Shown here one piece after another: positions 22,101 to 32,059 of a stretch of 64,000 nt of DNA. Within the stretch, counting starts at the first letter, position 1; every line of letters begins with the position of its first letter. The translations under genes and the position numbers were made by a program. The notes below the pieces were generated by a model that did not search any database, was not told the origin of the DNA, and saw only the letters and a list, made by a program, of their open reading frames with translations. This DNA is from Ctena decussata (taxonomy: Eukaryota; Mollusca; Bivalvia; Lucinida; Lucinidae): positions 25,366,602 through 25,430,601 of the forward strand of contig OZ022501.1 of NCBI GenBank assembly GCA_963989385.1. Direction: 5' to 3'.

Positions 22101-25100
22101 ACACCGATTGACTGCTTCCGTGCATGTGCTCGGAAGCAGCAAATCAGTGTGCTTCATTTTGAGTTTGAGAGTATACTCAAGTTTTATAACCTCGGACCCT
22201 GATTTCCACAAGAATCGTTTTCGCTACACACTTCTCAAATATAAATACATCAGTTTGCGGGTCCCTTACTCTTACGTGATATTTTCTGTTCTCAATAAAT
22301 GCACATCATCGAAACAAAAACATCGTTTCAATGTCACTAAAACATCACGAGCTGAGACGAGGTTGTTTTAAAGTTGCCACTGATGGGTTATTCTTATAGC
22401 CCCGACCAGACGAAATGCCTCCTGAAACGACAGAAGAAGACGTTTTGATGGAATTCGACAGCGTAACAGAGCTGCTACTGTATCTGAGAAGAAACAATAA
22501 ACTTTTGAGAGAAAAGGCAGACGAACAGGAGAAATGGAAAACAGAAATGAAAAGAATCGACAAGGTAAAATTTTGATTTAAATGCCAGTGGACCCTTAAT
22601 TACAGTGTCAGTATACTTACCGAAGAAAAAATAAAATAAAAATACGGACATCTAAAATAATTGCCACAACTGTCCTGAAACGAAACAGTTTGGCTTTATG
22701 ATGCCGAGGGAGTGACAAACACGCAGAGCCTGAGCAGACTGGGACTGTAGTAGGTTAAAAATACGGACACCTAAAATAATTGCCACAACTGTCCTGAAAC
22801 GGAAACAGTTTGGCGTTATGATGCAGAGGGAGTGACAAACAGTCCAGAGCCTGAGCAGACTGGGACTTTGGTTGCACTTCTTTTGGAAGTACACACATTT
22901 ACTGATAAAGCATTGGCAATTCTTGAGAAAAAACACACGTTTGATCACTTTAATTCATGAGACGATCATCTCAGAAACTTGATAGAGTGCATAGCGCTAA
23001 CAGTTAAGCAGGTAATGTTTATGTATATGTATAAATGGCTTTAAGTATTTTCAGTTCATTTAATAGCTCAGGCATACTGCATACAAAACGCTTCAACGCT
23101 TTTCAACTGAATTTTCAGTATTTTCTCTCGATTCTTAACTGAAAAAAAAAAAAAAGAAATGTTTTTTTTCTGATCGATTATTGTGGATAACCTCCGCTAG
23201 TGGATTATCTGATCGATTTATCTAGAGCATTTACTCTAATCGGGTTTTCGTGCATCGGTTCTACGGTTAGATGCTTCATTCGATTACTAAAAAGTGTTGA
23301 GCGATTATTACAGGTTTCTCTGAATACTCTTAGTTTCTGCAAGTGTTTATTCTTCTAGGCCAGATGACGTTCTAGTAGATTGTTCTAACAAACACTAATC
23401 AAATATCTGATTGATTATCCTAGCATATATTTTACTACAAGATACTCAAATCTGCTACTGCAGTATACGGTTTACTAGAATATGCTCTATTCTAGTATTC
23501 TATGTGTCGTATGATACGACAACGATTATAAAGACGTATGTTCTGCTGGGTTTGAACTTGATTATTCAGACCTAAGTGAAGCCGATGATTGAATTCTTTT
23601 TTTTCTGAAATAGGTGCAAACGTTACTCCAAATGCATGAAAAAGTCCATATCAGTTTAATATTGTCTACTTTAGGAGATTGAGGGAAAGCTGACGTCACT
23701 GGCCGGATTAAAAAAGATCTGCAGCATGATGGAATATCAGAAGAAACTGCATGCCAACACAAAATCAAAGAACTCCACTTCACATCGTACTAGAACTGAG
23801 GAGTAAGCAGAGATTGAGATAACCCAACCTTTTTGTTTAAGATTGAGCATTTTTATTCGTTTTTCCACACATTCATTTTTCACTTTTACACACATAGTCC
23901 ACACACATTGCACACTTATGATAAGATTATAATGATTCAGAATGCATTTATTCAAATAAAAATATGAAATTTTTCAGTCCGAAAATGTTATCTCGTCAAT
24001 TGTGCGGTATATTTTTTGTTCGATTTTAGCTTTAAAACAAACGAGAAATATCCTTGCCTTGGTGAGGCTTAAGTTTTGAGCAAATTAAAGAAATAGACGA
24101 TAAAAAAGTAAGAACAGCACAAAATACAAGAAGCACCCCGGGTACAGACTGACAATTATTCCTCAAAAGTTAAGGTCACCTTACTTTTAAGGGAGTTAAT
24201 TCTATGACATGAACAATAGCGTTTACTGTGCATTTTTCGAATATGTTTTGAACTTCGTCGACTAAGTGCATCCCACATGGATTCTTTTACATGCACTTTT
24301 TTCATAACTGTTATTATTGCTCATGTATGAAACACACTGGAACCTTGAAATATCAGACCTTAAAGTTAAGGTAGCTACATTCACATATAGTGAAGTTAAA
24401 AAAAAGACAATAAACAGACAGTTTGTGTGCATGCTCTAGCCTATAGGCAAATTCAGTATTACAGTAGACGGTATTCATAGAAAAGTCGTATATGCAATTT
24501 CATACCAGAGATTTTAATTTGTAGTTACACAAAGAATGAAGAAGCTATTGAAGTACATCTTCTAGAGATTGGTAAACAAGTTTCAGCAATAGAAGGGGAG
24601 GTGAGGGGTAAGAGAGCGGAGCACAGTGTTGTTGCTAAAGACTACTCTAGATGTATAACAGAAATTAGCGGACTGGAGTCAATACAAGAACAATGCAAAA
24701 TGTGAGATATTGTTTGATATTTTTAAATCAAATACATGTATGCAGTCAAATTTATTATCATAAGCAAGCAACTGTGAGGTCGACTTCCGTTTTTCACCGA
24801 GATCTGCTTGTCTGAATACGTACCGTTGAGTCGCTGGCCTACAACTGCATTCCCTTGGGCCCTTTGGTTACATATTAACCCCCCCCCCCCCCAAAAAAAA
24901 AAAAAAAAAAAAAAAAAGGCAAATGCTGCTTGCTTCAGATTGTTGCTTGTTTTACACAGAGAAGAGCTTCTTTTTGGAAAGACTACTTAATTGGTGCTAA
25001 TGCAGAAATTTATGGATATTTACATTCGCAGTGCATTTATTGAAAAGCTTATGGTAAATCATTAGAACGTAATGTAGTTTATACTTCAATAACTACATCG

Positions 25101-28100
25101 GTTCATGCGACGTTAATTAAGATATGAACTTCTTTTTTCTGAGGTTTATCGAAGTGTAAACTACATTGGGTCACTAGCAAAGTTTACATGAACCCCTTCT
25201 ATCGAAGTGTAAACTACATTGGGTCACCTGCAAAGTGACCCAATGTAGTTTACACTTCGATAAACATCAGAAAAATTAAGTTCATTACTTATATTTTCAT
25301 TCGTTTAATCAAATCTTTCATGAAAAATCTTATATAAGCCCTAAAATTGAAGCAGTAAAGCATGTACACGCATTTTTTTCTGCTAACAACAGAACGGCAC
25401 GCATGACGTCATAACGTTGCTGACGTCCAATCAGGTTGTAGAAAGCCATTGTTTATTTTACGTCATTGACGTCGCGTGTCTCAATGTAATTATTGGAATG
25501 TAAACTACATTACGTTCATTGCTTTACTGTAGGACTTTTCATTAAATACACCAAGAATAAAAATATATGAGGTTAAACCATGGTTCTCTTCAATCTGATT
25601 GGACGTAGGCGACGTTATGACGTCGTTGACATTGTTCCGCTGTAAGCAGAAAAACTGCGTATTAATGCTTTTCTGCTTCAACTGTAGACCCTTACGTAAA
25701 TTTGTGGTGAATAAATAGATATAAAAGAATGTAAATATAAGCACTGAACTTAATTTTTCTTGTGTTTATCGAAGTATAAACTACATTGGGTCGCTAGCAA
25801 AGTTTACATGAACCCCTTCGGGGTTCACTTACTTTGCACGCGACCCAATGTAGTTTATACTTAAAATGAAATTCATTCCTGAAATAAAGACGGACATTCT
25901 TATGTTATAGTATATGAAATGATAGAAACAGCAGCTATGTATAGGTTAGAGGCTATGAAGAGAAATCTTCGCAATTAAGAACCTGAAGCGAGCGTAGCGA
26001 GCGGAAGGTTCTTAATTGCGAAGATTTCTCTTCATAGCCTCTAACCGGCTTAGTGTTTGCCCCAGATAATTAACTGATCCTGGTCTGCCCTGTTTTCCAA
26101 CATCTTTCAGATAATCTTTGTTTGAGAGATATTTTGGGTTTAAAAAAAATAAAAATAAAGAAATAATAATGATAAATAAAAAAATCCCAAAATGACCACT
26201 CTCCAATGTACTTTGATTATAGTAATGATGCAATGTCAAAACATGATGCAATATCATGACAGTCCCAAAATAGCTTGGCGAGGAGGGGCTTAATTAGAAT
26301 ACTGCTTTTAAAGCTTTTGCCATGCTTTCATTTAGCTTGGAAAGGAGGAGCATAATTAGAATACTGCTTCTAGAGTGAGTGTCATGCTGTCATTTATAAT
26401 TTGTGTTCATGTTCAGATGACTTTGCTCATTCCCATTCATTCAGTTTTTGGAGCTCGAACATGGCTGGTCACTTTGATTTTCCTTTGTTGAATGAGGATT
26501 CTTTTCTTCTCATTACACAAATCATAGTTATTTGATTTGTGTTACGAGATGCATCTTATTACAGAGGAACATATAAGAGGAGTATTTTGTGATAATTTGG
26601 GATTATTTTTATTTCTCCATGAAAAACGTATGTTGTGGATATTCATTAGAACTGCCTTTTCGAGGCAATTCTAACTAATATCTACAACATGCTTTAAAAC
26701 AATGCTGTGGGTACCCAAAGAACTGCCTCATCGAGGCGATTCTAATAAGTATCCACATGTTTTACAATATGTGTTTATTTTAAAAATGTTATGGATAGCC
26801 ATAGAACCGCCTCGTCGAGGTGGTTCTAATGAGTAACCATAAAATACTTTTTATTGAGAATACTGCCAAATACTCCCCTTCATCTGTTCCTCTGTAATGA
26901 GAAAAAACGCTCATTCGAGAAATCTACATCGACTTTAAATCAATTTGACCTGTCGTGTTGAAGCTATTTTTAGACGTGACAAGCCACAGAAGACTGTACA
27001 TTTCTGATCACTTGAATTTTCAAGTCTTCAGTAGATTTATTGGTGAAGACTCTCTTCATGGATAAGTGATGAGTCTACACCAATAAATCTATTGAAAATT
27101 TGAAAATTCAGGTGATCTGATTGGTTTATTATCTGGGGCAAACACTAAACTTTAAAAGTGGATAACTAGAAAAAAGATATATTTGTTTTACTTGTAGATA
27201 TCGTGCATTTCATTTACATTGTAAATGCTTTCAGCTTGACTAACATGAACTAAAACAGTCACAATTACTAAATTCGAAAACAGAACCATAAAACAATACC
27301 AAACGGATACTAAAATGTTTTTTCTTACTTAGCTAGCATGAAATGATATAACCGGGCACTTGCTAACAATTTGTTTCATTAATTCTAATAATAATCAAAA
27401 CCTGCTAAGATATGTGACAGTTATCTCATGTTTTGAAAACCTCAAATATCATGTGGATTTAATGTTTGGACTTTTTGTCAAAACAGCAGAAATTCAAGGA
27501 TTTCGATGTTAGATTTAAAAATCATTTAATAATGTTAGCATGCTTCTTACCAGTTGGCCATAATACAATATCAATAATATATCAATATAAGCCATATTTA
27601 TATTTTTAAACTTTAAGTATAAACCTTAAGTACAAAAGAAAAGCCAGAAGACAAACTAAGAAATAAAACATTTTAACGCCTGAGAAATATCAGTATGCAT
27701 AACTGAAATTAGCCTTCTTTTATGTGTTTTTTTTTCTGCAGACGCTTGGAGAGCCAACCTCAGTTGTTAGACTTTATTGAAGGATTGCTTCTGAATGATG
27801 ATGACAAAGACCTGCTACATTGGGACAGAACCACGTGGTTTAAGGACTGTACTCCCAAGGAAGCAGAGAAGTTGCTCTTAGACACCACAAACCTAGATGG
27901 TACCTTCCTGGTCCGCCCATTAAAATCAAAAGATAATACCCCTTACTGTGTCTGTGTTGTGTAAGTATATTTTGACAGAAATTTGTTGTCTCAGTATTAA
28001 AATCAAAGGGTCTCTCAGTCACGTCACTCTCTCATTTGTAGCTCCCTATACGCAAATATGCAATTGCATATTAGGACTTGTCAAATTAGGCGTGAACGTA

Positions 28101-29238
28101 CCCAGATCTCGCTGTTAAGGTAAATTTAGTGGGTACACTTTCAGGAGAAGCAACTTTCATTTTCTCATTTGCTTCCCTTTTCAGTTGAAGTCAACTTTTA
28201 ATGAATTTAGATGCTCAAGGAGCATTTTTGTTCTTTATGCTCCTTTGTCAAGGGGTGCAAATATAAAGTCACAAAAGTTGTTGTCATTTTGTGAACTGGT
28301 AGAAAAACATGGAATTATCATTTTGAATGTACCGACTTCATGTAGTGAGCCTCTTAGGCTTACCTACGCAAGGGCGTAGCTACATATACGGCAAATACGC
28401 AAGTGCGTATTGAAATTTTGTCAAAATTGACAAAATTTCAAAACGCACCTGCAAATTTGCATGCTGAAAATTTATAAATTAGACAAGATTTCAATACCAA
28501 TTACCAAAGTGGCTGAAATACTAGCTTTCCCTTCAAGAAGTAGAGAATAAAACATGGTTGTGCGTATTATGAAATTGCCCCTAGTTACGTCCCTGCTACG
28601 TATTTTTTGCATATTAAACAATCATGCATAGTTACGACTCTGTGTGTTGGCAGATTACAGAGTTTATATGAAACTGAGAGCTGCCATGGTTAAATGATAT
28701 TTACTGGCAACACAATGACTGCCAGTATGCCTTCATTTTGCTAGTTTGATAGAATTGAAATCGACTTGTTGTCTCCAATGACCTTTGTTGTACATGTATA
28801 TAGCTCAGAATTAGACATTGTACGGTATTATTACATTACTGAAATTTCGTAAACTTGAATTCAAACCAAAATATTTATCTATTCTTGCAATTTGTGAGAA
28901 AAGAGAAGTTCCGTCTTGAAATGGTCAGATAATACTTTTGTATGGTATATTCCTGTCTGTTTTACAGTTGGACAACAAGAACTGATAAGAAGTACAGAAA
29001 TGTGGAGACGCCTGAGAGAAAAGTGGAAAAGTTTATGGTGTTGCAAGCAGGTGATTATTTCGGATTTGATCCTACAACGTGTGTATTTGAGAGTTTGGAA
29101 GAACTGGTCGCTGTCTACAGCAGAATTCCGTTCAAAGTACATGATATGAAATATGGCAACTTGTCTTTGGAATATCCTGTCTTCACAGGACAACGCCATC
29201 AAACACAACATTCTTCGGAAGTGGTGTACAGAAGATAG
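19041..29238 (+). CDS. PIK3R1-like: PI3-kinase p85-like regulatory subunit (3' part, 7 exons)
   Basis: p85-type subunits bind class IA PI3-kinase catalytic subunits through the iSH2 coiled coil and recruit them to phosphotyrosine sites through two SH2 domains. Seven exons (19041-19136, 20271-20418, 22400-22564, 23675-23802, 24525-24701, 27742-27960, 28968-29238) join in consistent phases to give 400 residues and a stop. Visible residues 1-81 are the nSH2, with YHRDGLFGYTEP matching the family's FHRDGKYGFSDP. Residues 82 to about 255 are a charged helical linker of about the length of human iSH2. Residues ~270-385 are the cSH2, with DGTFLVR at 290-296 and YFGFDP...SLEELVAVY. The 5' exons, and any SH3 or Rho-GAP-like part, are not identified. 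The linker sequence is divergent, so the gene may be a lineage-specific paralogue. Family assignment is firm; orthology to a given vertebrate gene is not. Confidence 0.85.
19609..19835. repeat. Four ~63-bp tandem units in intron
   Basis: CAATTTNTCAGCNAGTATATTATAG starts at about 19609, 19670, 19734 and 19799, each followed by a variable CGCGG...TTTC...CTAG stretch. Diverged minisatellite inside the intron after exon A. Confidence 0.7.
20161..20253. mobile_element. Foldback MITE, GGGCACA family (copy 4), next to an exon
   Basis: GGCGGGCACATGGCGTCGAAA and CACGTCACGTGCCAGATGGG are the ends, around a GATGCGACGCATCGACGTC core. Its right end lies about 17 bp before the acceptor of PI3K exon B, so the element occupies the usual branch-point region of that splice site. 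Confidence 0.75.
20271..20418 (+). CDS. PIK3R1-like: PI3K-like exon B: second half of nSH2
   Basis: Acceptor CTGACAG|G and donor CTC|GTAAAT. It encodes RDTDHVIFKTIYHRDGLFGY followed by TEPLGFEDLTSALEAY. The HRDG turn and the [Y/F]G[Y/F]xEPL strand are typical of p85 nSH2. The end of the domain is shorter than in human p85. Confidence 0.85.
20459..21873 (+). pseudogene. 5'-truncated, frameshifted LINE (3' end of ORF2)
   Basis: The conceptual frames QARKAMFSVLKKSRKL, LPVDIQLQMFDTMVLPILLY-GSE, RMIGFWQRLVNG and ICELCRLHKIGDEFHYMLEC occur in order but in three registers, with stops between, so the copy is dead. They match the region after the reverse transcriptase of non-LTR retrotransposons, ending in a C-x2-C-x8-H-x4-C zinc knuckle at about 21163-21219. 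The 3' end is AT-rich and closes with three AAAACTCTC repeats (21840-21873), a tail style known from CR1/L2-like clades. It lies in sense orientation in the intron between PI3K exons B and C. Confidence 0.85.
22051..22199. mobile_element. Foldback MITE with GAGGTTATAAAACTTGAG ends (copy 3)
   Basis: Arms run from GGCCCAGAGGTTATAAAACT to its complement. The inner arms hold GATTGACTGCTTCCG and the complement CGGAAGCAGCAAATC around GTGCATGTGC. Same family as 15431, and shorter. Confidence 0.75.
22400..22564 (+). CDS. PIK3R1-like: PI3K-like exon C: start of iSH2 coiled coil
   Basis: Acceptor CTTATAG|CCC and donor AAG|GTAAAA, phase 0 at both ends, 55 codons. It opens with an acidic segment (PRPDEMPPETTEEDV) and then a long helix rich in Lys, Glu and Arg with leucine heptads (VTELLLYLRRNNKLLREKAD). 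Confidence 0.8.
22643..22880. repeat. 119-bp direct duplication in intron
   Basis: TACGGACATCTAAAATAATT at 22643 and TACGGACACCTAAAATAATT at 22762 head two copies about 95% alike. Only three or four substitutions and small indels separate them, so the duplication is fairly recent. Confidence 0.8.
23675..23802 (+). CDS. PIK3R1-like: PI3K-like exon D: middle of iSH2
   Basis: Acceptor TTTAG|GAG and donor GA|GTAAGC. It encodes EIEGKLTSLAGLKKICSMME and then a basic, serine-rich stretch (KSKNSTSHRTRT). The split codon GA|T joins exon E. Confidence 0.75.
24525..24701 (+). CDS. PIK3R1-like: PI3K-like exon E: second iSH2 helix
   Basis: Acceptor TTTGTAG|T and donor AT|GTGAGA. It encodes YTKNEEAIEVHLLEIGKQVS and a further helical stretch ending SGLESIQEQCK, with regular hydrophobic spacing. 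The donor uses GTGAGA rather than GTAAGT. Confidence 0.75.
24881..24917. repeat. Poly-C / poly-A tract
   Basis: About 14 C run straight into about 23 A in the intron after exon E. Assembly length here is likely unreliable. Confidence 0.8.
25130..25270. repeat. Inverted repeat GTGTAAACTACATTGGGTCAC (copy 1)
   Basis: TATCGAAGTGTAAACTACAT occurs twice in direct order and once inverted within 140 bp. The related hairpin at 25765-25862 has the same arms, so the two may be the ends of one ~730-bp element. Confidence 0.6.
25765..25862. repeat. Inverted repeat GTATAAACTACATTGGGTCG (copy 2)
   Basis: ATCGAAGTATAAACTACATT pairs with AATGTAGTTTATACTT. The loop contains GAACCCCTTCGGGGTTC, itself a perfect dyad. 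Confidence 0.7.
25944..26046. repeat. Perfect 41-bp inverted repeat, 21-bp loop
   Basis: 25944-25984 (GGTTAGAGGCTATGAAGAGA...) is the exact complement of 26006-26046. The loop carries GCGAGCG twice around TA. Absence of mismatches implies a young insertion or ongoing arm conversion. Confidence 0.9.
26635..26840. repeat. Three tandem hairpins with AGAACTGCCT..AGGCGGTTCT
   Basis: Each ~75-bp unit holds a dyad such as AGAACTGCCTCATCGAGGCG followed by ATTCTAATNAGTATCCA. One arm (GAGGCNGTTCTAATGAG) is the core of the minisatellite at 57290-57870, so these are its hairpin relatives. Confidence 0.65.
27742..27960 (+). CDS. PIK3R1-like: PI3K-like exon F: end of iSH2 and first half of cSH2
   Basis: Acceptor TTCTGCAG|A and donor GT|GTAAGT. 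It encodes an acidic linker (LLLNDDDKDLLHWDRTTW) and then AEKLLLDTTNLDGTFLVRPL. The W...AExLL...DGTFLVR pattern is the classic start of an SH2 domain and matches p85 cSH2. The phosphotyrosine-binding Arg296 is present. Confidence 0.9.
28190..28320. repeat. Fragment of the GCTTCCC dispersed family
   Basis: The phrases TTTGTCAAGGGGTGCAAATA and TAAAGTCACAAAAGTTGTTG parallel elements at 39330, 42640, 45150, 50215 and 59700. Only part of the unit is present. Confidence 0.4.
28369..28595. mobile_element. Short TIR element, 227 bp, in last PI3K intron
   Basis: CAAGGGCGTAGCTAC at the left and GTTACGTCCCTG at the right are imperfect complements. CTACG sits just outside both ends (28364-28368 and 28596-28600), giving a 5-bp duplication. 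An internal dyad AAATTTTGTCAAAATTGACA folds the left half. Confidence 0.7.
28968..29238 (+). CDS. PIK3R1-like: PI3K-like exon G: second half of cSH2 and C-terminus
   Basis: Acceptor TTTACAG|T, stop TAG at 29236. It encodes WTTRTDKKYRNVETPERKVE, then GDYFGFDPTTCVFESLEELV and LSLEYPVF, matching the p85 cSH2 pattern YGFAEP...SLKELV...LAYPV. About 18 residues follow the domain, so there is no extra C-terminal module. Confidence 0.9.
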
Positions 29239-30589
29239 AGATTTCTGCTTCTTATCAAGACTACTGCTAAGTTTACTAATAGTGAGACCGTTCTTTCTGT
29301 TCATAAGAAAGTGTTTGAAGTTTCCAGATTTAATTTGAAAGTTTCCTTCACTATAAAGAGGACAATATAATATAACAGAGCTCTCTACTTCATACCTGGA
29401 AGGACACAGAGGTGCTGGTTATGGAGTCATCCCCTTAAGTACCCTTGGAAACGTCGTCATGAGAATTGGATTAAAACATTTTAGAATTTTTTAATGCAGA
29501 TCAGAACTGAAAAAAGCAAACGTTTCATCGAGTTTAAGAATGTATTATACAATACAAAAGTTATATGATTTAATTCAGTCCAGGAAGTCAATTTAAAGAA
29601 GACATGAGACGCATGTAACATATGCTTGATAGGTTTATTTATCTGTAATTGGCCATACGTCGTAAAAATTGCTATCAAAACGATCTAGAAAAAAACCCTA
29701 CATTTTTATTATAAAAAAAGACCTTTCTTTTTCGTCGGCATTTCATGAAAGAATCTTGTCACAACGGAATATCTTCACGATCTCAGAAATAATTTTCTGC
29801 AACAAGTCTTTGTATATTTCAAGTCCAAGAGTAATCAATAAGCCCTAATTTATGAAGTCTGAAAACGTCAGTTCTGCGGTTCAAGAACAAAACAGGTACA
29901 AAAATGATGAAAATTATATTACTGTGAAACCCATCAAGGAATGCCCCAGTTTCAAAACAGATTTGAAATCGGAAGAAAGACAATACCTTTCACGCAACAG
30001 TAATTAATGTGTGGCTATTGACAGCCAACTGTACATAGCCAAGAAAGGTTAATGTGGTTATTTAAGTCAACACTCAAATAATCATAAAAATTGGTTGTAA
30101 ACAGTCATATTAACAATTTAGGCTATTTAAAGTTGAGTGTCTACAGCCTCTCACGTTACAGTTAACTGTTTTCAGTCAAATAAAAACAAGATAGCCAGAC
30201 AAACGTTTTGCTATTGACAGCAAGCTGTTAATAGCCTCTGACAAATACTTAAGCAAATTTGTATAGATAACAAAACATAAGTTCATAACGCATAATTTCA
30301 AGACTAGTACCTTGCGAGGCCCAAGGAATACATTTGTTCATTTTACAAAGTAAAAAGATAAGCAGTGTAGATCACTATATAAAGATCATTTGTCATCCAT
30401 TGTCAAGAAAGACAAATCATCAGTCAAAAGAGTATCAGCAACGGAAAATGTGAATTCGAAGAAAAAATCAATGCTGCAGCAAAGAAGGAATCAGAGGATT
30501 GTATATATCAGGACAGGCAGTTTGTCAGTCAAGACGAGATCAAGTTCAAAAAGTCCAATTCTGAAAAAAGTACAATTTTCCTGTCAAGA
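29239..30589. other. 3' flank of the PI3K-like gene
   Basis: Probably 3' UTR, then intergenic DNA. AGCCAACTGT / ACAGTTAAC and GCTATTGACAGC words recur in both orientations at 30010-30235, a weak inverted repeat. No clear polyadenylation signal could be tied to the gene. Confidence 0.4.
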
Positions 30590-31400
30590 AAGAATCAAGT
30601 TCAGAATTTACGGAGCTGAAAAAACACAATTTAAGGAAAGAAAATACAGAAATTGTGAAGTTTCAGAAGGTTTGTCTCGCGACAAAAGTATAAGTTCAAG
30701 AAAGACAACATATTTATAAGTAAGATAAATAAGGAAAACCATTTTCGTCAGTAAGGAAAGAATCAACAACAAATGAGTTCAAGAAAGACAACATGTTCGT
30801 CAGTAAGGAAAGAATCAACAACAAATGTGTAAGTTCATGAAAAACAATATGTTTGCCAGGAATGGGAAAAAATCAAGACAAATGGTGTAAATTCAAGAAA
30901 AACATCATATTCGTCGACAAGAAGAATATCAACGTAAAAGGAGAAAATGAACGCTGGTTCAGGAAAATACAACTTGTTCGTCAGTATGGAAAAAAATCAA
31001 ATGTGTAAAATCAAGAAAGACAGGTTTTCCAGTAAGGAAAAAATCAACGAAATTATGTAAGTTCAATAGCAACAACCTGATCGTCAATCAAGAAAAAATC
31101 AACGATAAATGTGTAAGTTCAAGAAAGACAACATGTTCGTCAATAAGGAAACAATCAACGACACAAATTTGCAGCTCAAGAAAGGCTACTCTCCAATCGG
31201 AGCTTAGACAGAATGTGAAGCTTCCTTAGCAAAGACAGAACCTGTGGCTCAGCTTCTCAAGAAAGACAGTTCGGACATACGACAGGGATTAGATTTTTAA
31301 GCTCAAGATGAGTATTCGTCAGTACAGAAATATTCAACTACAGAAGCTCAAGGAAAACATCTAAGCAGCTACCTACACTAAACAGTTACTCCCCGTACAT
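30590..31400. repeat. Degenerate ~60-bp purine-rich repeat
   Basis: GTAAGTTCAAGAAAGACAACATGTTCGTCAGTAAGGAAA-type units recur about ten times with many changes. Weaker traces lie upstream to 30390 and at 32750-32900. The 109-codon basic + frame at 30390-30719 begins in unique sequence and runs into this repeat; I do not call it a gene. Confidence 0.65.
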
Positions 31401-31816
31401 CATTGCTGAATAAGTTTCAAATGTTTTGAACATAAAGAGCAATGAATTCATAAGAGCGAAACAGTATAGGATGTATACCATGCGCCATACTAGCTAGTTT
31501 AAACCTGATCTGAAAAAGAAAGCCAAACATGGTAACAGACCAGAAGAAAAAAAAGTGGTTGACAATTGGAAACACATATTTTAAGACTTTGTGTGGCCGT
31601 GTGTCAGCCGTAAAACGTCTCCCCGTACAAAATCCATAGTGCAGATTATATTTTATATTTATCCTCATAGAACAGAGGATATATTTTGATAACTCAGAAA
31701 CTTTTGATTTGTCTAGACTATTATTCTAGAGCATCGCTTTTTAATCATTTGGATCCTTTTTGATACTAATCAGTCACTGAATCAAGTACCTAATTAAAAT
31801 TAAGAAAATTACAGTT

Positions 31817-32052
31817 GAGCCGCGACACGACAAAACCAACAATGTGGTTGTGCGCCCAGCGCAGATTCAGATCAGCCTTGGCATTCCCCAAAGCTTGTCA
31901 GACTTTTTGCTAAGTCCTTAAAGGGTAGCTAAGGGACTGAGCTACCTCCATGCGGACAGCGAAGACTCTGATCAGACTGGGCGGATGCCCAGGCTGATCT
32001 GAGTCTGCACTGGGCGCACAACCATATTGTTGGTTTTCTCGTGTCGTGGCTC
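31817..32052. mobile_element. Palindromic MITE, GAGCCGCGACACGAC family (copy 1)
   Basis: GAGCCGCGACACGACAAAAC opens the element and GTTTTCTCGTGTCGTGGCTC closes it. The arms carry GCGCCCAGCGCAGATTCAGATCAGCC and the complement, and a ~60-bp core separates two further GATCAGACTGGGCG dyads. Sister copies lie at 35857, 49926, 54096 and 54780. Confidence 0.85.
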
Positions 32053-32059
32053 AGTTTGT

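Noticed and set aside
28879..29304. 141-codon minus-strand open frame
   Set aside because: Antisense shadow of the final PI3K-like exon, whose plus-strand reading matches the cSH2 domain.
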